The notes under the pieces: generated by a model | The model's database searches: none | Seen by the model: only the letters and a program-made list of their open reading frames with translations | What the model was told of the DNA's origin: nothing | Program-made: the position numbers and the translations under genes | Origin: Acidobacteriota bacterium | GTDB lineage: Bacteria > Acidobacteriota > Terriglobia > Terriglobales > Acidobacteriaceae | Direction of reading: 5' to 3' | Length of the DNA stretch: 37,044 bases | Assembly: GCA_021826695.1 (NCBI GenBank) | Contig: JAKAYS010000013.1 | Coordinates: 1-37,044, forward strand | Shown: piece after piece, positions 26,182 through 34,301 of the stretch | Position numbering within the stretch: position 1 is the first letter of the stretch | Layout of the letters: every line of letters starts with the position of its first letter

Positions 26182-26646
26182 ATGAATTTGACAGACAAAG
26201 TGCAGCAGGACATGGTGGCGGCAATGAAGGCGAGGGACGCCGATCGCTTGTCGACACTGCGAATGATGAAGGCAGCGCTAAAAAATAAAGAGATTGACAA
26301 ACGCGCTCCGCTGACCGACGCCGAGGCCGGGCAGGTCCTCGTGACCATGGTGAAGCAGCGCCGGGACTCCATCGAACAGTTCACAAAAGGGAACCGGCTG
26401 GAGTTGGCCGCGAAGGAAGCCGCCGAGATTCCGATCATCGAAAGCTACATGCCCAAGGCCGCCGGCGAAGAGGAAATCCGAAGCATGGTGGACGCGGCGA
26501 TTGCCGAGATGTCCGCCGCCGGAACGCGACCGACCGCGAGAGATATGGGCAGCGTGATGAAGGCAGTGCAGGCGAAGATCCAGGCGGCAGGCGCGCGAGC
26601 CGACGGCAAACTAGTCAGCGAGATGGTGAAGGCCGCGCTGGCATAG
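26182..26646 (+). CDS. yqeY: GatB/YqeY domain protein YqeY, intact copy
   Basis: YqeY is a small protein related to the C-terminal tail domain of the GatB amidotransferase subunit; it probably contacts tRNA, but its role is unproven. The 154-aa product has the full family pattern: LSTLRMMKAALKNKEID, IPIIESYMPK, GSVMKAVQAKIQ and ADGKLVSEMVK. The ATG at 26182 aligns with the family start; no good ribosome binding site is visible, only a weak GGAC. An in-frame ATG at 26134 would add 16 residues from cassette-derived DNA. Codons 10-21 repeat those of the broken copy at 25021, so the 5' end of this gene was probably replaced when the cassette arrived. Confidence 0.92.
   Translation: MNLTDKVQQDMVAAMKARDADRLSTLRMMKAALKNKEIDKRAPLTDAEAGQVLVTMVKQRRDSIEQFTKGNRLELAAKEAAEIPIIESYMPKAAGEEEIRSMVDAAIAEMSAAGTRPTARDMGSVMKAVQAKIQAAGARADGKLVSEMVKAALA
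26209..26243 (+). repeat. Right direct repeat of the yqeY cassette
   Basis: Partner of the repeat at 25048-25082, offset by 1161 bases. It is inside the intact yqeY reading frame, which continues undisturbed to the right. Confidence 0.85.
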
Positions 26647-26668
26647 CGCCGTGGAAGCAAGACTTTGA

Positions 26669-26702
26669 TCCCACCCTTGGCTGCGCCAAGGATGCGGCAC
26701 CC
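26669..26702. repeat. REP-like hairpin repeat, copy 2, possible bidirectional terminator
   Basis: A 7-base stem (CCTTGGC / GCCAAGG, 26675-26681 and 26685-26691) with a 3-base loop lies between the convergent yqeY and rnhA genes. Its flanks ATCCCACC and GGCACCC match the copy near 23661 read on the other strand. It has no T-run, so terminator function is uncertain. Confidence 0.55.
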
Positions 26703-26705
26703 GGA

Positions 26706-27401
26706 CTATTTGCCGTCGGGCCTTAATGCACGTTCGCCCAGCGCCTTTTCCGGCATCACTACCACGATGGTTCCTTCTGGAATAGAGCCTTCCAGCAGAG
26801 AGATTTTGCCTTCTTTCACAATGCCGCGCAGGGGACGCACGGGCGGGGCGGCTGTAGTTGAGGGAGTGACGACGCTGGTGGCGGATGCAGTCGCGCTCTT
26901 GTTCTCCGACTTGCGACGCATTCCGCGGTCCATGGCCAGGTTGGCGAGTTCGTCGGCCTTTCTATTTTTTCCGCGCAGAACGTGCTCAATCTGAAAGGCT
27001 TCCAGCTTCCCGGCCAGGCGCTTGGCTTGCTCAAAGAGCGGCCTCAATTCCGGGCTTTGCACGCGATACTGGCCGCGCATCTGCTTCACCATCAACTCAG
27101 AGTCGGAAACAATCCGCAGTCGGGGATGTCCATGGGCCAGGGCATATTCCAAAGCCGCCAGCATTCCGGAGTATTCCGCCACATTGTTGGTGCGCATGCC
27201 GATAAATTCGCTGAGTTCGGCCAGGACTGCGCCATCGTCGTCCTGAATCACCACGCCGTAGCCCGAAGGGCCGGGATTGCCGCGCGATCCGCCGTCGGTA
27301 TAAGCGACGACCCAGCCCGCGGATGTGGCATTACGGGCGGAGTCCCGTAAGAAAAGGGAAGATTGCGAATTGCCAGCGGAGCGGTCGGATGCGAAGGCCA
27401 T
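26706..27401 (-). CDS. rnhA: Ribonuclease HI with C-terminal extension
   Basis: RNase HI cuts the RNA strand of RNA-DNA hybrids. In the 231-aa product the catalytic carboxylates are all present: Asp36 in YTDGGSRGNPG, Glu76 in NNVAEYSGM, Asp100 in VSDSELMVKQ and Asp150 in NRKADELAN. About 30 residues precede the first strand. About 70 residues follow the domain, including a Ser/Thr/Ala-rich linker and a beta-like end (GKISLLEGSIPEGTIVVVMPEK). The domain resembles the short Bacillus/archaeal-type RNase HI without the basic protrusion. The ATG at 27401 is divergent to the sigma factor gene. Confidence 0.92.
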   Translation of the reverse strand: MAFASDRSAGNSQSSLFLRDSARNATSAGWVVAYTDGGSRGNPGPSGYGVVIQDDDGAVLAELSEFIGMRTNNVAEYSGMLAALEYALAHGHPRLRIVSDSELMVKQMRGQYRVQSPELRPLFEQAKRLAGKLEAFQIEHVLRGKNRKADELANLAMDRGMRRKSENKSATASATSVVTPSTTAAPPVRPLRGIVKEGKISLLEGSIPEGTIVVVMPEKALGERALRPDGK

Positions 27402-27552
27402 TGGCCCCAGTGTAACGGAATCAAGTTCGCCGGAAGGCTCCAGGGAGCGGCGGAAGAAACATTGTGCGAGGAAAGCGGTTTTTGCAGCATCAAAAGGGCC
27501 GGCAGGCTCACATTTTCCTGCATATTCCGTCTTAATTAATGGAGAGACTTAT

Positions 27553-28251
27553 ATGGAGATGCGACGGTTTGCAATTCAACCTTTGGAGATACTCACTTCC
27601 CCACATATCTCAGCGACCGTTCCACGCATACAATCGAAAGCACGGATGTACGCCGATAGCTCAGCTACTTCAGCGCGAGTGCAGGATGCCGAACTGATCC
27701 GCGAGGCGCAAAAAGGCTCTCGAGCAGCCTTCGATACGCTCGTGCGTCAGTACGATCAGGCGGTGCTGCGTCTGGCCATGCACCTTACCGGTTCCGAGCA
27801 GGACGCGCAGGACATCCATCAGGAAGCCTTCCTGAAGGCGTATCGTCATATTGGAAGTTTTCGCTTCGAGTGTTCTTTCTACACCTGGATTTACCGGATC
27901 GTCACCAACCTCTGTCTGGACCATCTGCGACGCCGGAAGACGCGGCGGGAAGACTCCGCGATCATGGTGGATGCTTCCGGCGAAGAGCACGACACCATGA
28001 CCAATGTGACGGACGACCGGGCCATGTCCAATCCGGACCGCGAACTCCAGCGCAAGATCCTCGGAAATCAAATCCAGATGGCGTTGGAAACATTGACTCC
28101 GCGGGAGCGGACGGTATTTGAACTGAAGCACTACCATGGTCTGCGGTTGCGGACCATTGGAGAAATGTTGAACACAACGGAAGAAACAGCGAAAAATACG
28201 CTGTTCCGCGCCACGCGCAAGTTGCGTACGCAGCTGTCGGGATTGCGTTAG
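27553..28251 (+). CDS. ECF-type sigma-70 family RNA polymerase sigma factor
   Basis: The 232-aa protein has region 2 at about 48-128, with AFDTLVRQYDQAVLRLAMHLTG and DAQDIHQEAFLKAYRHI. Region 4 lies at about 172-228, with LTPRERTVFELKHYHGLRLRTIGEML and an HTH ending in KNTLFRATRKLR. This is the RpoE/ECF pattern. I chose the ATG at 27553, which has GGAGAG 6 bases upstream; longer in-frame starts run back into the rnhA promoter region. The N-terminal 40 residues are an unconserved-looking extension. The anti-sigma factor gene follows after 47 bases, as is usual for ECF pairs. Confidence 0.9.
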   Translation: MEMRRFAIQPLEILTSPHISATVPRIQSKARMYADSSATSARVQDAELIREAQKGSRAAFDTLVRQYDQAVLRLAMHLTGSEQDAQDIHQEAFLKAYRHIGSFRFECSFYTWIYRIVTNLCLDHLRRRKTRREDSAIMVDASGEEHDTMTNVTDDRAMSNPDRELQRKILGNQIQMALETLTPRERTVFELKHYHGLRLRTIGEMLNTTEETAKNTLFRATRKLRTQLSGLR

Positions 28252-28298
28252 GTCGGTGGACAGAATAGAATGGATCGTTTTACTTTGAGGAGCAGGCC

Positions 28299-29258
28299 AT
28301 GAAATGCGAAGTCGCACAGCGTTTGATTGTGCAATACATCTACGGGGAACTGGCCGATGAAGGTTGCCACGATCTCGAACAGCATGTCTCCGGTTGCGAG
28401 CGTTGCCGCAACGAACTTCAGGTTTACGAGGCATTGCGCCATGCCATGTCGCTGGCGCCCGTCGAGGAGCCATCGGCCAATCTTGTAGCGCAAAGCCGTA
28501 TTCTTCTGGATGACGCTTTAGATCAGTTACCGCCGCCGAGCCTTTGGATGCGTATTGAGACCGGGGTCTCCGGCTTTTTTGCACAGTTACAGGCAGCTCC
28601 CGGAATGGCGGTTGCACTGGCGGTGCTGGGGCTGGGAATAGGCGCCACGGCGGGTCACTACTGGAAACGCACAGGCGCCGTTCAGCCTATCGCGCAATTT
28701 GCATTTCCCGCCACGACGGCCGCGGCTCCCACGGTTTTCAGTGTAAGCGGAATCGTGCAGCACCCAAATACCAAGATGGTCGAGGTCCATTTCAACCAGA
28801 TGGTCCCGGCGACGGTCGAAGGTTCGATGGACGACCCAGAGGTGCAAAAACTGCTGTTGCTGGCGGCGCAGAATACCGGGGACCCGGGGGTGCAGGGAGA
28901 CTCGGTGGGACTGCTGGCCGAGCAGTGCAAGGCCGGTCATTATTGTGACGGCGGGCCGGTGCGGACAGCCTTGATGGTCGCTCTGCGGTATGACCGCGAT
29001 CCCGGCGTGCGACTGAAGGCATTGCAAGGCCTACAGCCTTATGTGGCGCAGGATGTGCGTGTCCGTGACGCCATTCTGGAGTCGCTGATGCACGATCCCA
29101 GCCAGCCCATACGCAGCCAGGCGCTACAAATGTTGGAGCCTGTGCAGGCCGATAGCAGCGTGCGAGTAGTGTTGCAGACGATCTCTACGCAGGATGACAA
29201 TCCCCAAATGCGAGAGGCTTCGCTGAAAGTCCTGCAGGCCATTCCGGAGACGGAGTGA
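28299..29258 (+). CDS. Zinc-finger anti-sigma factor with membrane span and HEAT repeats
   Basis: The N-terminal domain is an anti-sigma zinc finger (zf-HC2): Cys3, His29, Cys33 and Cys36 in CHDLEQHVSGCERC. It should hold the upstream sigma factor inactive. One membrane helix lies at about 101-120 (GMAVALAVLGLGIGATAGHY). The outer part of about 195 residues ends in HEAT-like helical repeats (about 225-315) such as VRTALMVALRYDRDPGVRLKALQGL and DPSQPIRSQALQML. HEAT repeats on an anti-sigma factor suggest protein-protein sensing outside the membrane. The start is the ATG at 28299, with GAGGAG upstream. Confidence 0.85.
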   Translation: MKCEVAQRLIVQYIYGELADEGCHDLEQHVSGCERCRNELQVYEALRHAMSLAPVEEPSANLVAQSRILLDDALDQLPPPSLWMRIETGVSGFFAQLQAAPGMAVALAVLGLGIGATAGHYWKRTGAVQPIAQFAFPATTAAAPTVFSVSGIVQHPNTKMVEVHFNQMVPATVEGSMDDPEVQKLLLLAAQNTGDPGVQGDSVGLLAEQCKAGHYCDGGPVRTALMVALRYDRDPGVRLKALQGLQPYVAQDVRVRDAILESLMHDPSQPIRSQALQMLEPVQADSSVRVVLQTISTQDDNPQMREASLKVLQAIPETE

Positions 29259-29415
29259 CTGGGAACGCGCTAGCCTGCAAATTCCAACTACCGCAAGTAG
29301 ACCGTCGCGGATGCACTGTGAATCGTTCCTGCGCGGGACCTGAATGTACGCGTGGCCTGACTGATGCAGTTGGTTCAGCGAGTTATTTCCGGTGCCACAT
29401 GCGTGGCCAACGACC

Positions 29416-30318
29416 ATGAATTTACGATCGCTCCTGTCGAATGCCGCCTGCCTTGCTTTGCTGGCCCTGCCTGTAGCGACGCGCGCCTACGCCCTGGCCT
29501 ACTCCGGCAGCATCACCAGTTTCCATCACGACGGGGACGGATACCTTGGAGTGGACTTTGAAAACCTTACCAGCGAGCAAAGGGCCAAACTCCATATTGC
29601 CCCGAAAGAGGGCGTGGCCATCGCGGCGGTGGACCATGACGCTCCAGCGGGCAAGGCGGGGTTGCGCAGCAACGATGTCATCGTCGAGCTAAATGGAAAG
29701 AAAGCGGAGCACGCGGAGGACCTGCGGGAAGTGCTGCACAAGATGTCCGCGGGGCAGACGGTGACGCTGAATATCCTGCGCGACGGCCAGCCGCTCAAGA
29801 TGAGCGTGGTACTCGCGAACCGAAAGACTGTCGAGCAAGCGGCGTGGTCGCAACACTACACGGTGCCAGACCCTCAGGCGCATGCTGCCGTGCAGTCGTC
29901 AGCGAAGGACCCACCGAAAGCCGCGCAGTCGGCGGCCCAAACCGGGTTCCTCGGCACTGTGCCGTCGGAGATCGGCAAGACCTTCAGTTCCAATGGAGGT
30001 CTGATGAGTTTCATCCCGTATACCGCGCCGTATACCGGGATCACCGTAGATGTGTTGACGCCACAACTCGCGCACTACTTCGGGCTACAAAATGCCACTG
30101 GGCTGCTGGTCAAGAGCATTGACGCCAACAGTCCCGGATCGCGTGCCGGAGTGCAGGCCGGAGATGTCATCCAGAAGGCCAACGACACGCCGATGACCTC
30201 CCGCAGCAAGTGGAGCCACGCGCTGCGAGAGAATCGCCATGAAGCGGTGAAGTTGAAAATTCTTCGCAATAGGCAGCAACAGACCCTGCTTTTGACACTG
30301 GCAGCGAGCAAATCCTAG
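29416..30318 (+). CDS. Exported double-PDZ protein without protease domain
   Basis: The 300-aa product has a signal peptide (1-24, cleavage near YALA) and two PDZ domains. The first, at about 40-125, has GYLGVDF and APAGKAGLRSNDVIVELNGKKA. The second, at about 205-295, has GLLVKSIDANSPGSRAGVQAGDVIQKANDTPM. No trypsin-like serine protease triad or site-2 protease motif is present, so it is not HtrA or RseP itself. Placed after a sigma/anti-sigma pair, it may sense misfolded envelope proteins or feed a protease coded elsewhere. I chose the ATG at 29416, because an in-frame start 24 bases upstream would add eight residues in front of the signal peptide. Confidence 0.82.
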   Translation: MNLRSLLSNAACLALLALPVATRAYALAYSGSITSFHHDGDGYLGVDFENLTSEQRAKLHIAPKEGVAIAAVDHDAPAGKAGLRSNDVIVELNGKKAEHAEDLREVLHKMSAGQTVTLNILRDGQPLKMSVVLANRKTVEQAAWSQHYTVPDPQAHAAVQSSAKDPPKAAQSAAQTGFLGTVPSEIGKTFSSNGGLMSFIPYTAPYTGITVDVLTPQLAHYFGLQNATGLLVKSIDANSPGSRAGVQAGDVIQKANDTPMTSRSKWSHALRENRHEAVKLKILRNRQQQTLLLTLAASKS

Positions 30319-30419
30319 ATAAGAATGACCATCTTAGCGTCTTTCGGCGGCCAGTTCATCTTTGCAAGGCCCTGTTGAACTCCCATCGCTATATTCGATC
30401 CGTGCATGGCTGTGATTCA

Positions 30420-31490
30420 ATGAAAGATGAGATGAGTTCGACATCGAGTTCCCCATCGACTGGCCGCAGCGTGGCCCGCCGCGCGAAGGCAGCCGCCCGA
30501 AGAGTCCGCGAGCTGGCCTCGATCGGCCATGCCCTGGCCTCGACCAGCCATCCCTATATGGCGCATATTGTGCCCATGCGTCGCTGCAACCTCTCCTGCA
30601 CCTATTGCAATGAGTTCGACGAGGTCTCGGACCCGGTCCCATTGCCGGAGATGCTGCGCCGCATCGACCATCTGGCGCGTCTCGGCACCAGCGTCGTTAC
30701 CATCTCCGGCGGCGAACCGCTGCTGCATCCCGAACTCGATGCGATCATCGCGCGCATCCGCCACCATGGCCGCATGGCGGGCATGATTACGAACGGCTAT
30801 CTGCTGATGCCGGACCGCATCCAGCGGCTGAATCGCGCTGGGCTCGACCACATGCAGATTTCCATCGACAACGTGCAGCCGGACGAGGTTTCGAAGAAGA
30901 GTCTTAAGGTGCTGGACAAGAAGTTGCAGATGCTGGCCGCGCACGCCGATTTCCACGTCAACATCAACTCCGTCGTGGGAGGCGGCATCAAGTATCCGCA
31001 GGACGCGCTGACCATCGCGCATCGCGCGCTGGAGCTGGGATTTACTTCCACTATCGGCATCATTCATGACGGCGATGGGCAACTGAAGCCTTTGCGCGAC
31101 GAAGAGCGCAGGATTTATTACGAAGTGAAGGGGCTGACAAAGAAGCATTATTCCCGCTTCAATCACTTTCAGGAAGCCATCGTCAACGGCGAGCCGAATG
31201 ACTGGCGCTGCCGCGCCGGAGCGCGCTACCTTTACATCTGCGAAAACGGGCTGGTGCATTATTGCTCGCAACAGCGCGGCTGGCCCGGCATTCCACTGTC
31301 GGAATATCGGACAGAAGATGTAGAGCGCGAATTTCTGACGCAAAAGACCTGTGCCCCCAACTGCACCATCTCCTGCGTGCATCAGGTGTCGTACATCGAC
31401 CACTGGCGCGCTCCGCAGACTTCGCAGATTTCGCCCGGAATGCCATCCAGCCTGCCCCAGACGCAGGACCTCATCAACATCCAACTGTAG
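30420..31490 (+). CDS. Radical SAM enzyme with SPASM-like C-terminal cysteines
   Basis: The 356-aa product has the radical SAM motif CNLSCTYC (Cys56, 60, 63), the SAM-binding GGEP at 97-100 and the TNGYL and QISID strands of the partial TIM barrel. Six C-terminal cysteines (264, 274, 282, 311, 315, 319) in CRAGARYLYICENGLVHYC and CAPNCTISC suggest an auxiliary iron-sulfur cluster of the SPASM/Twitch type. Such enzymes often modify peptides or carbohydrates, but no precursor peptide gene is visible nearby. I chose the ATG at 30420; an upstream start at 30375 would add 15 residues without conserved features. The reaction is unknown. Confidence 0.85.
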   Translation: MKDEMSSTSSSPSTGRSVARRAKAAARRVRELASIGHALASTSHPYMAHIVPMRRCNLSCTYCNEFDEVSDPVPLPEMLRRIDHLARLGTSVVTISGGEPLLHPELDAIIARIRHHGRMAGMITNGYLLMPDRIQRLNRAGLDHMQISIDNVQPDEVSKKSLKVLDKKLQMLAAHADFHVNINSVVGGGIKYPQDALTIAHRALELGFTSTIGIIHDGDGQLKPLRDEERRIYYEVKGLTKKHYSRFNHFQEAIVNGEPNDWRCRAGARYLYICENGLVHYCSQQRGWPGIPLSEYRTEDVEREFLTQKTCAPNCTISCVHQVSYIDHWRAPQTSQISPGMPSSLPQTQDLINIQL

Positions 31491-31500
31491 CCAGTGCGAA

Positions 31501-31550
31501 GCCTGGGGCGCTCCATCCCCGTCCCCACGCGAGCGAAGGGATGGAGTCGG
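31501..31550. repeat. Dispersed hairpin between the radical SAM and GT87-like genes
   Basis: A perfect 9-base stem (CTCCATCCC 31511-31519 / GGGATGGAG 31538-31546) encloses an 18-base loop. It resembles the short hairpin repeats near 23661 and 26669 in GC content and placement but not closely in sequence. It may act as a partial terminator after the radical SAM gene; no clear T-run follows. Confidence 0.45.
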
Positions 31551-31592
31551 CGAAAGCTCGCACTCTGATAGCCTCCACACGAGGGGGCCTCT

Positions 31593-32798
31593 GTGTCGAA
31601 ACAAAACCAGTCAGCCGAAAAAGCCGCTTCCACGCAGCGCGACCGCCTGCTCGAATTCCTTACTTTGAAGAAGGTGTTGCTTCTCGGCTCACTGGCTTCG
31701 CTAGTCTCGATCGCCGCTGCTGTCCGCAAAACCATCCTGTATGGCCTGGACTTTCAATGGAGCGATGTGCGGCTGTTGTTGCAGCATCGCGATCCATGGG
31801 CGGTCTATCTTTCCGGCGACCCGCACCATGAAATCCTGCTGAACCAGGTGCCAAATTTTCTGCATGAACTGTACGTGCTGCTGCTACCGTTTGCCTTTGT
31901 TTCCTTCGGGACGGGCAAGCTGATCTGGGCGGCATGCAATCTGCTGTTTGTCGCAGTGCTCGGCGGATGCGTGGCCAGATTGTATGAACTCGACCGGCGC
32001 AAAACATGGTTGTTATTTGTCATTGTCCTGACCGGCACGCCCTTTCGCGTGACTATCCAGAACGGCCAGAATGATGCGCTGGCCTTGATGTGCATCGCGC
32101 TGTGGGCCGTGGTTGGCAGCGAGCGCGGGCGTGGACTGCTGCTCGGTCTTGCGTATGAGAAGTACAGTCTGCCGCCGGTGTTTGCCTTGTTTTTATTGAT
32201 GCGCAAGCGATGGAAATTGCTTCTCTGGTCGCTGCTTCCCCCGTTGCTGGGTTTTCTGCTGGTCGATACATGGCTGCCCACGCCATGGCAAACGCTACTG
32301 TCCGAGCCATTCCGCGCGGCGCTTCGCCGCGGGAATGTTTCGCGGGGCATCGCCAACATTATGGCAGTGACGGAAAAGGTGTCCCAACATGTGCAGTATG
32401 CGCCAGCGTGGACTGAGATGTTGCCGTATCTTCTCGGCCTCGTGCTGGCCTTCGTTTTTGCAGCGTATTTTGCGCGCAATGCCGCCGAGGTGGATGGAAG
32501 AATTCTGCTGGCCTGCCTGATGGCCGCCAGCCTGGCCTGCTTCAAACACCAGATTTACGATTTTCTCGCGCTCATCTTTTGCCTGGCGATTGCGTTGAAG
32601 GCCCCACCCAGTCGAACGCGTACCGTAGTGTTCGGAGGCGGCGCATATTTCTGGTATGTCGAGCGCGTATTGCACATTTGGCGCTGGGAGTTTCACCTGT
32701 TCACGATTCTGCCCAGCTTTCTGCTGCTGCTGTGGATGATGGAGGCGACAGTGGAGCTAGGCAAAGCGACAAAATGGCGGTCGCGTTGGGAACCCTGA
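31593..32798 (+). CDS. GT87/DUF2029-like polytopic membrane protein
   Basis: The 401-aa protein has about ten hydrophobic segments. The TIQNGQNDALALMCIALW stretch and the first loop with DFQWSDVRLLLQHRDPWAVY are typical of GT87 (DUF2029) polyprenyl-phosphate-sugar-dependent transferases of the GT-C type. The start is a GTG at 31593 with GAGGGGG upstream. It follows the radical SAM gene after a hairpin-containing gap of 102 bases, and its stop converges on the sulfur carrier fusion gene with only 3 bases between. Sugar donor and acceptor are not deducible. Confidence 0.72.
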   Translation: MSKQNQSAEKAASTQRDRLLEFLTLKKVLLLGSLASLVSIAAAVRKTILYGLDFQWSDVRLLLQHRDPWAVYLSGDPHHEILLNQVPNFLHELYVLLLPFAFVSFGTGKLIWAACNLLFVAVLGGCVARLYELDRRKTWLLFVIVLTGTPFRVTIQNGQNDALALMCIALWAVVGSERGRGLLLGLAYEKYSLPPVFALFLLMRKRWKLLLWSLLPPLLGFLLVDTWLPTPWQTLLSEPFRAALRRGNVSRGIANIMAVTEKVSQHVQYAPAWTEMLPYLLGLVLAFVFAAYFARNAAEVDGRILLACLMAASLACFKHQIYDFLALIFCLAIALKAPPSRTRTVVFGGGAYFWYVERVLHIWRWEFHLFTILPSFLLLLWMMEATVELGKATKWRSRWEP

Positions 32799-32801
32799 CG
32801 A

Positions 32802-34250
32802 TCAGTATTTCGGCACCAAAGGATCGACCTTCTCCGACCAAGCCGTAATCCCGCCAGCCAGATTGTAAATGTGCTTGAATCCGTTTTGCGCGAGAAACTC
32901 CGCCGCTTTCTGGCTGCGTCCGCCAACTTTGCAATGCACCACGATCTCGCGATTCGCATTCAGTTCGCCCATGCGCCGCGGCAAGTCGTTCAGTGGAATT
33001 AGATGTCCGCCAATCTGCGCGATGGCGAATTCATACGGCTCGCGCACATCCAGCACGAAGAGCTTGTCGCCAGCATCCATGCGGCGCTTCAGTTCCGTCG
33101 GCTGCATCTGCGCAATGCCATTGACCACTGTTGCGGGTTCGGCGGACTTCGGCGGCAGCCCACAGAACTGCTCGTAATCGATCAATTTGGTCGCAGTCGG
33201 ATGCGTTCCGCATACAGGGCAGTCGGGATTCTTGTGCAGCTTCAATTCGCGGAAGCGCATCGCCAGCGTATCGACTAGAAGAAGTCGTCCCACCAGCGGC
33301 TCACCCTGGCCGAGGATCAGCTTGATGACTTCCGTCGCCTGAATGATGCCGAGCATTCCCGGCAGAATGCCGAGCACGCCACCTTCCGCGCAGGAGGGGA
33401 CCAGTCCCGGCGGCGGCGGCTCGGGATAAAGGCAGCGATAACAGGGGCCAGTCTCCGTGGCAAACACGCTGGCCTGTCCTTCAAAGCGAAAGATCGACGC
33501 GTAGACGTTCGGTTTGCTAGAGAGCACGCAGGCATCGTTGACAAGATACCGTGTCGGGAAATTGTCCGTGCCATCGGCGACGATGTCGAAATCCCTGAAA
33601 ATGCTCAGCGCATTTTCGCTGCTCAACCGCATTGGAAATTTCACAATCTTCACGTTGGGATTGATGGCCTTCAGCGAGTCTTCCGCCGAGTCCAGCTTGG
33701 CGCGACCCACATCGCTGGTGCCGTGGATCACCTGGCGATGCAGATTGCTCGCCTCTACCACATCAAAGTCCACGATGCCCAGCGTGCCCACGCCGGCAGC
33801 CGCAAGATACATGGTGAGCGGCGCGCCCAGGCCGCCTGCGCCAATGCACAGCACGCGCGCGGCCTTCAATTTAAGCTGGCCTTCCTCGCCAACTTCGGGC
33901 AGGATCAGGTGCCGAGAGTAGCGGCCCATCTCCTCCGGCGTCAAGGCGGCGGAAGATGCAGCAGCTTCCGCCACGGGCGCGCCTCCCGCGATGGAAGGAA
34001 TGATCGAGAGCGAGTCGGATTCTTTGACCGGCGCATTTTCCTTCTTGTCGAGGTAGCGAATGTCTTCGTCGTTCAGATACACATTGACGAAGGAACGAAG
34101 CTTGCCTTCATCGCTGTACAGGTGTTTGCGGAGTTCGGGAAATTGCGATGTCAGGGCCGCCAGCGCATCGGCGACTGTTTTGGCGGAAACATGAACGACC
34201 GCCTGCTTGTCGGCATACGGGCGAAGAGGAGTGGGGATATGGATATTCAT
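32802..34250 (-). CDS. Three-domain sulfur carrier (ThiS/MoaD/CysO) - MoeB/ThiF adenylyltransferase - rhodanese fusion
   Basis: Residues 1-90 are a ubiquitin-like sulfur carrier ending in an internal Gly-Gly (IAGG, 87-90). Residues about 103-350 are an E1-like MoeB/ThiF domain with GAGGLGAP at 137-144, zinc cysteines 270/273 and 344/347, and a Cys287 candidate for the thioester residue. Residues about 378-482 are a rhodanese with Cys440 in HCKVGGRS. The protein can activate the carrier tail and supply sulfur from the rhodanese, as MoeZ does for CysO in Mycobacterium. Because the carrier tail is internal, it must be cut after Gly90 to work in cis form; a JAMM protease gene lies 51 bases upstream. 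It is 482 aa, start ATG 34250. Confidence 0.88.
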   Translation of the reverse strand: MNIHIPTPLRPYADKQAVVHVSAKTVADALAALTSQFPELRKHLYSDEGKLRSFVNVYLNDEDIRYLDKKENAPVKESDSLSIIPSIAGGAPVAEAAASSAALTPEEMGRYSRHLILPEVGEEGQLKLKAARVLCIGAGGLGAPLTMYLAAAGVGTLGIVDFDVVEASNLHRQVIHGTSDVGRAKLDSAEDSLKAINPNVKIVKFPMRLSSENALSIFRDFDIVADGTDNFPTRYLVNDACVLSSKPNVYASIFRFEGQASVFATETGPCYRCLYPEPPPPGLVPSCAEGGVLGILPGMLGIIQATEVIKLILGQGEPLVGRLLLVDTLAMRFRELKLHKNPDCPVCGTHPTATKLIDYEQFCGLPPKSAEPATVVNGIAQMQPTELKRRMDAGDKLFVLDVREPYEFAIAQIGGHLIPLNDLPRRMGELNANREIVVHCKVGGRSQKAAEFLAQNGFKHIYNLAGGITAWSEKVDPLVPKY

Positions 34251-34301
34251 GATGAGACCCTCAAAATTCCTGGAACTGTGGCAAGCGCAACAGAGCGTGC
34301 G

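Noticed and set aside
23661-26702. Hairpin repeats as a CRISPR array
   Set aside because: The elements are single, far apart and differ in sequence; there is no regular spacer pattern and no cas gene.
30417-31604. A 395-codon open frame on the minus strand
   Set aside because: Antisense to the radical SAM gene, which has intact cysteine motifs.
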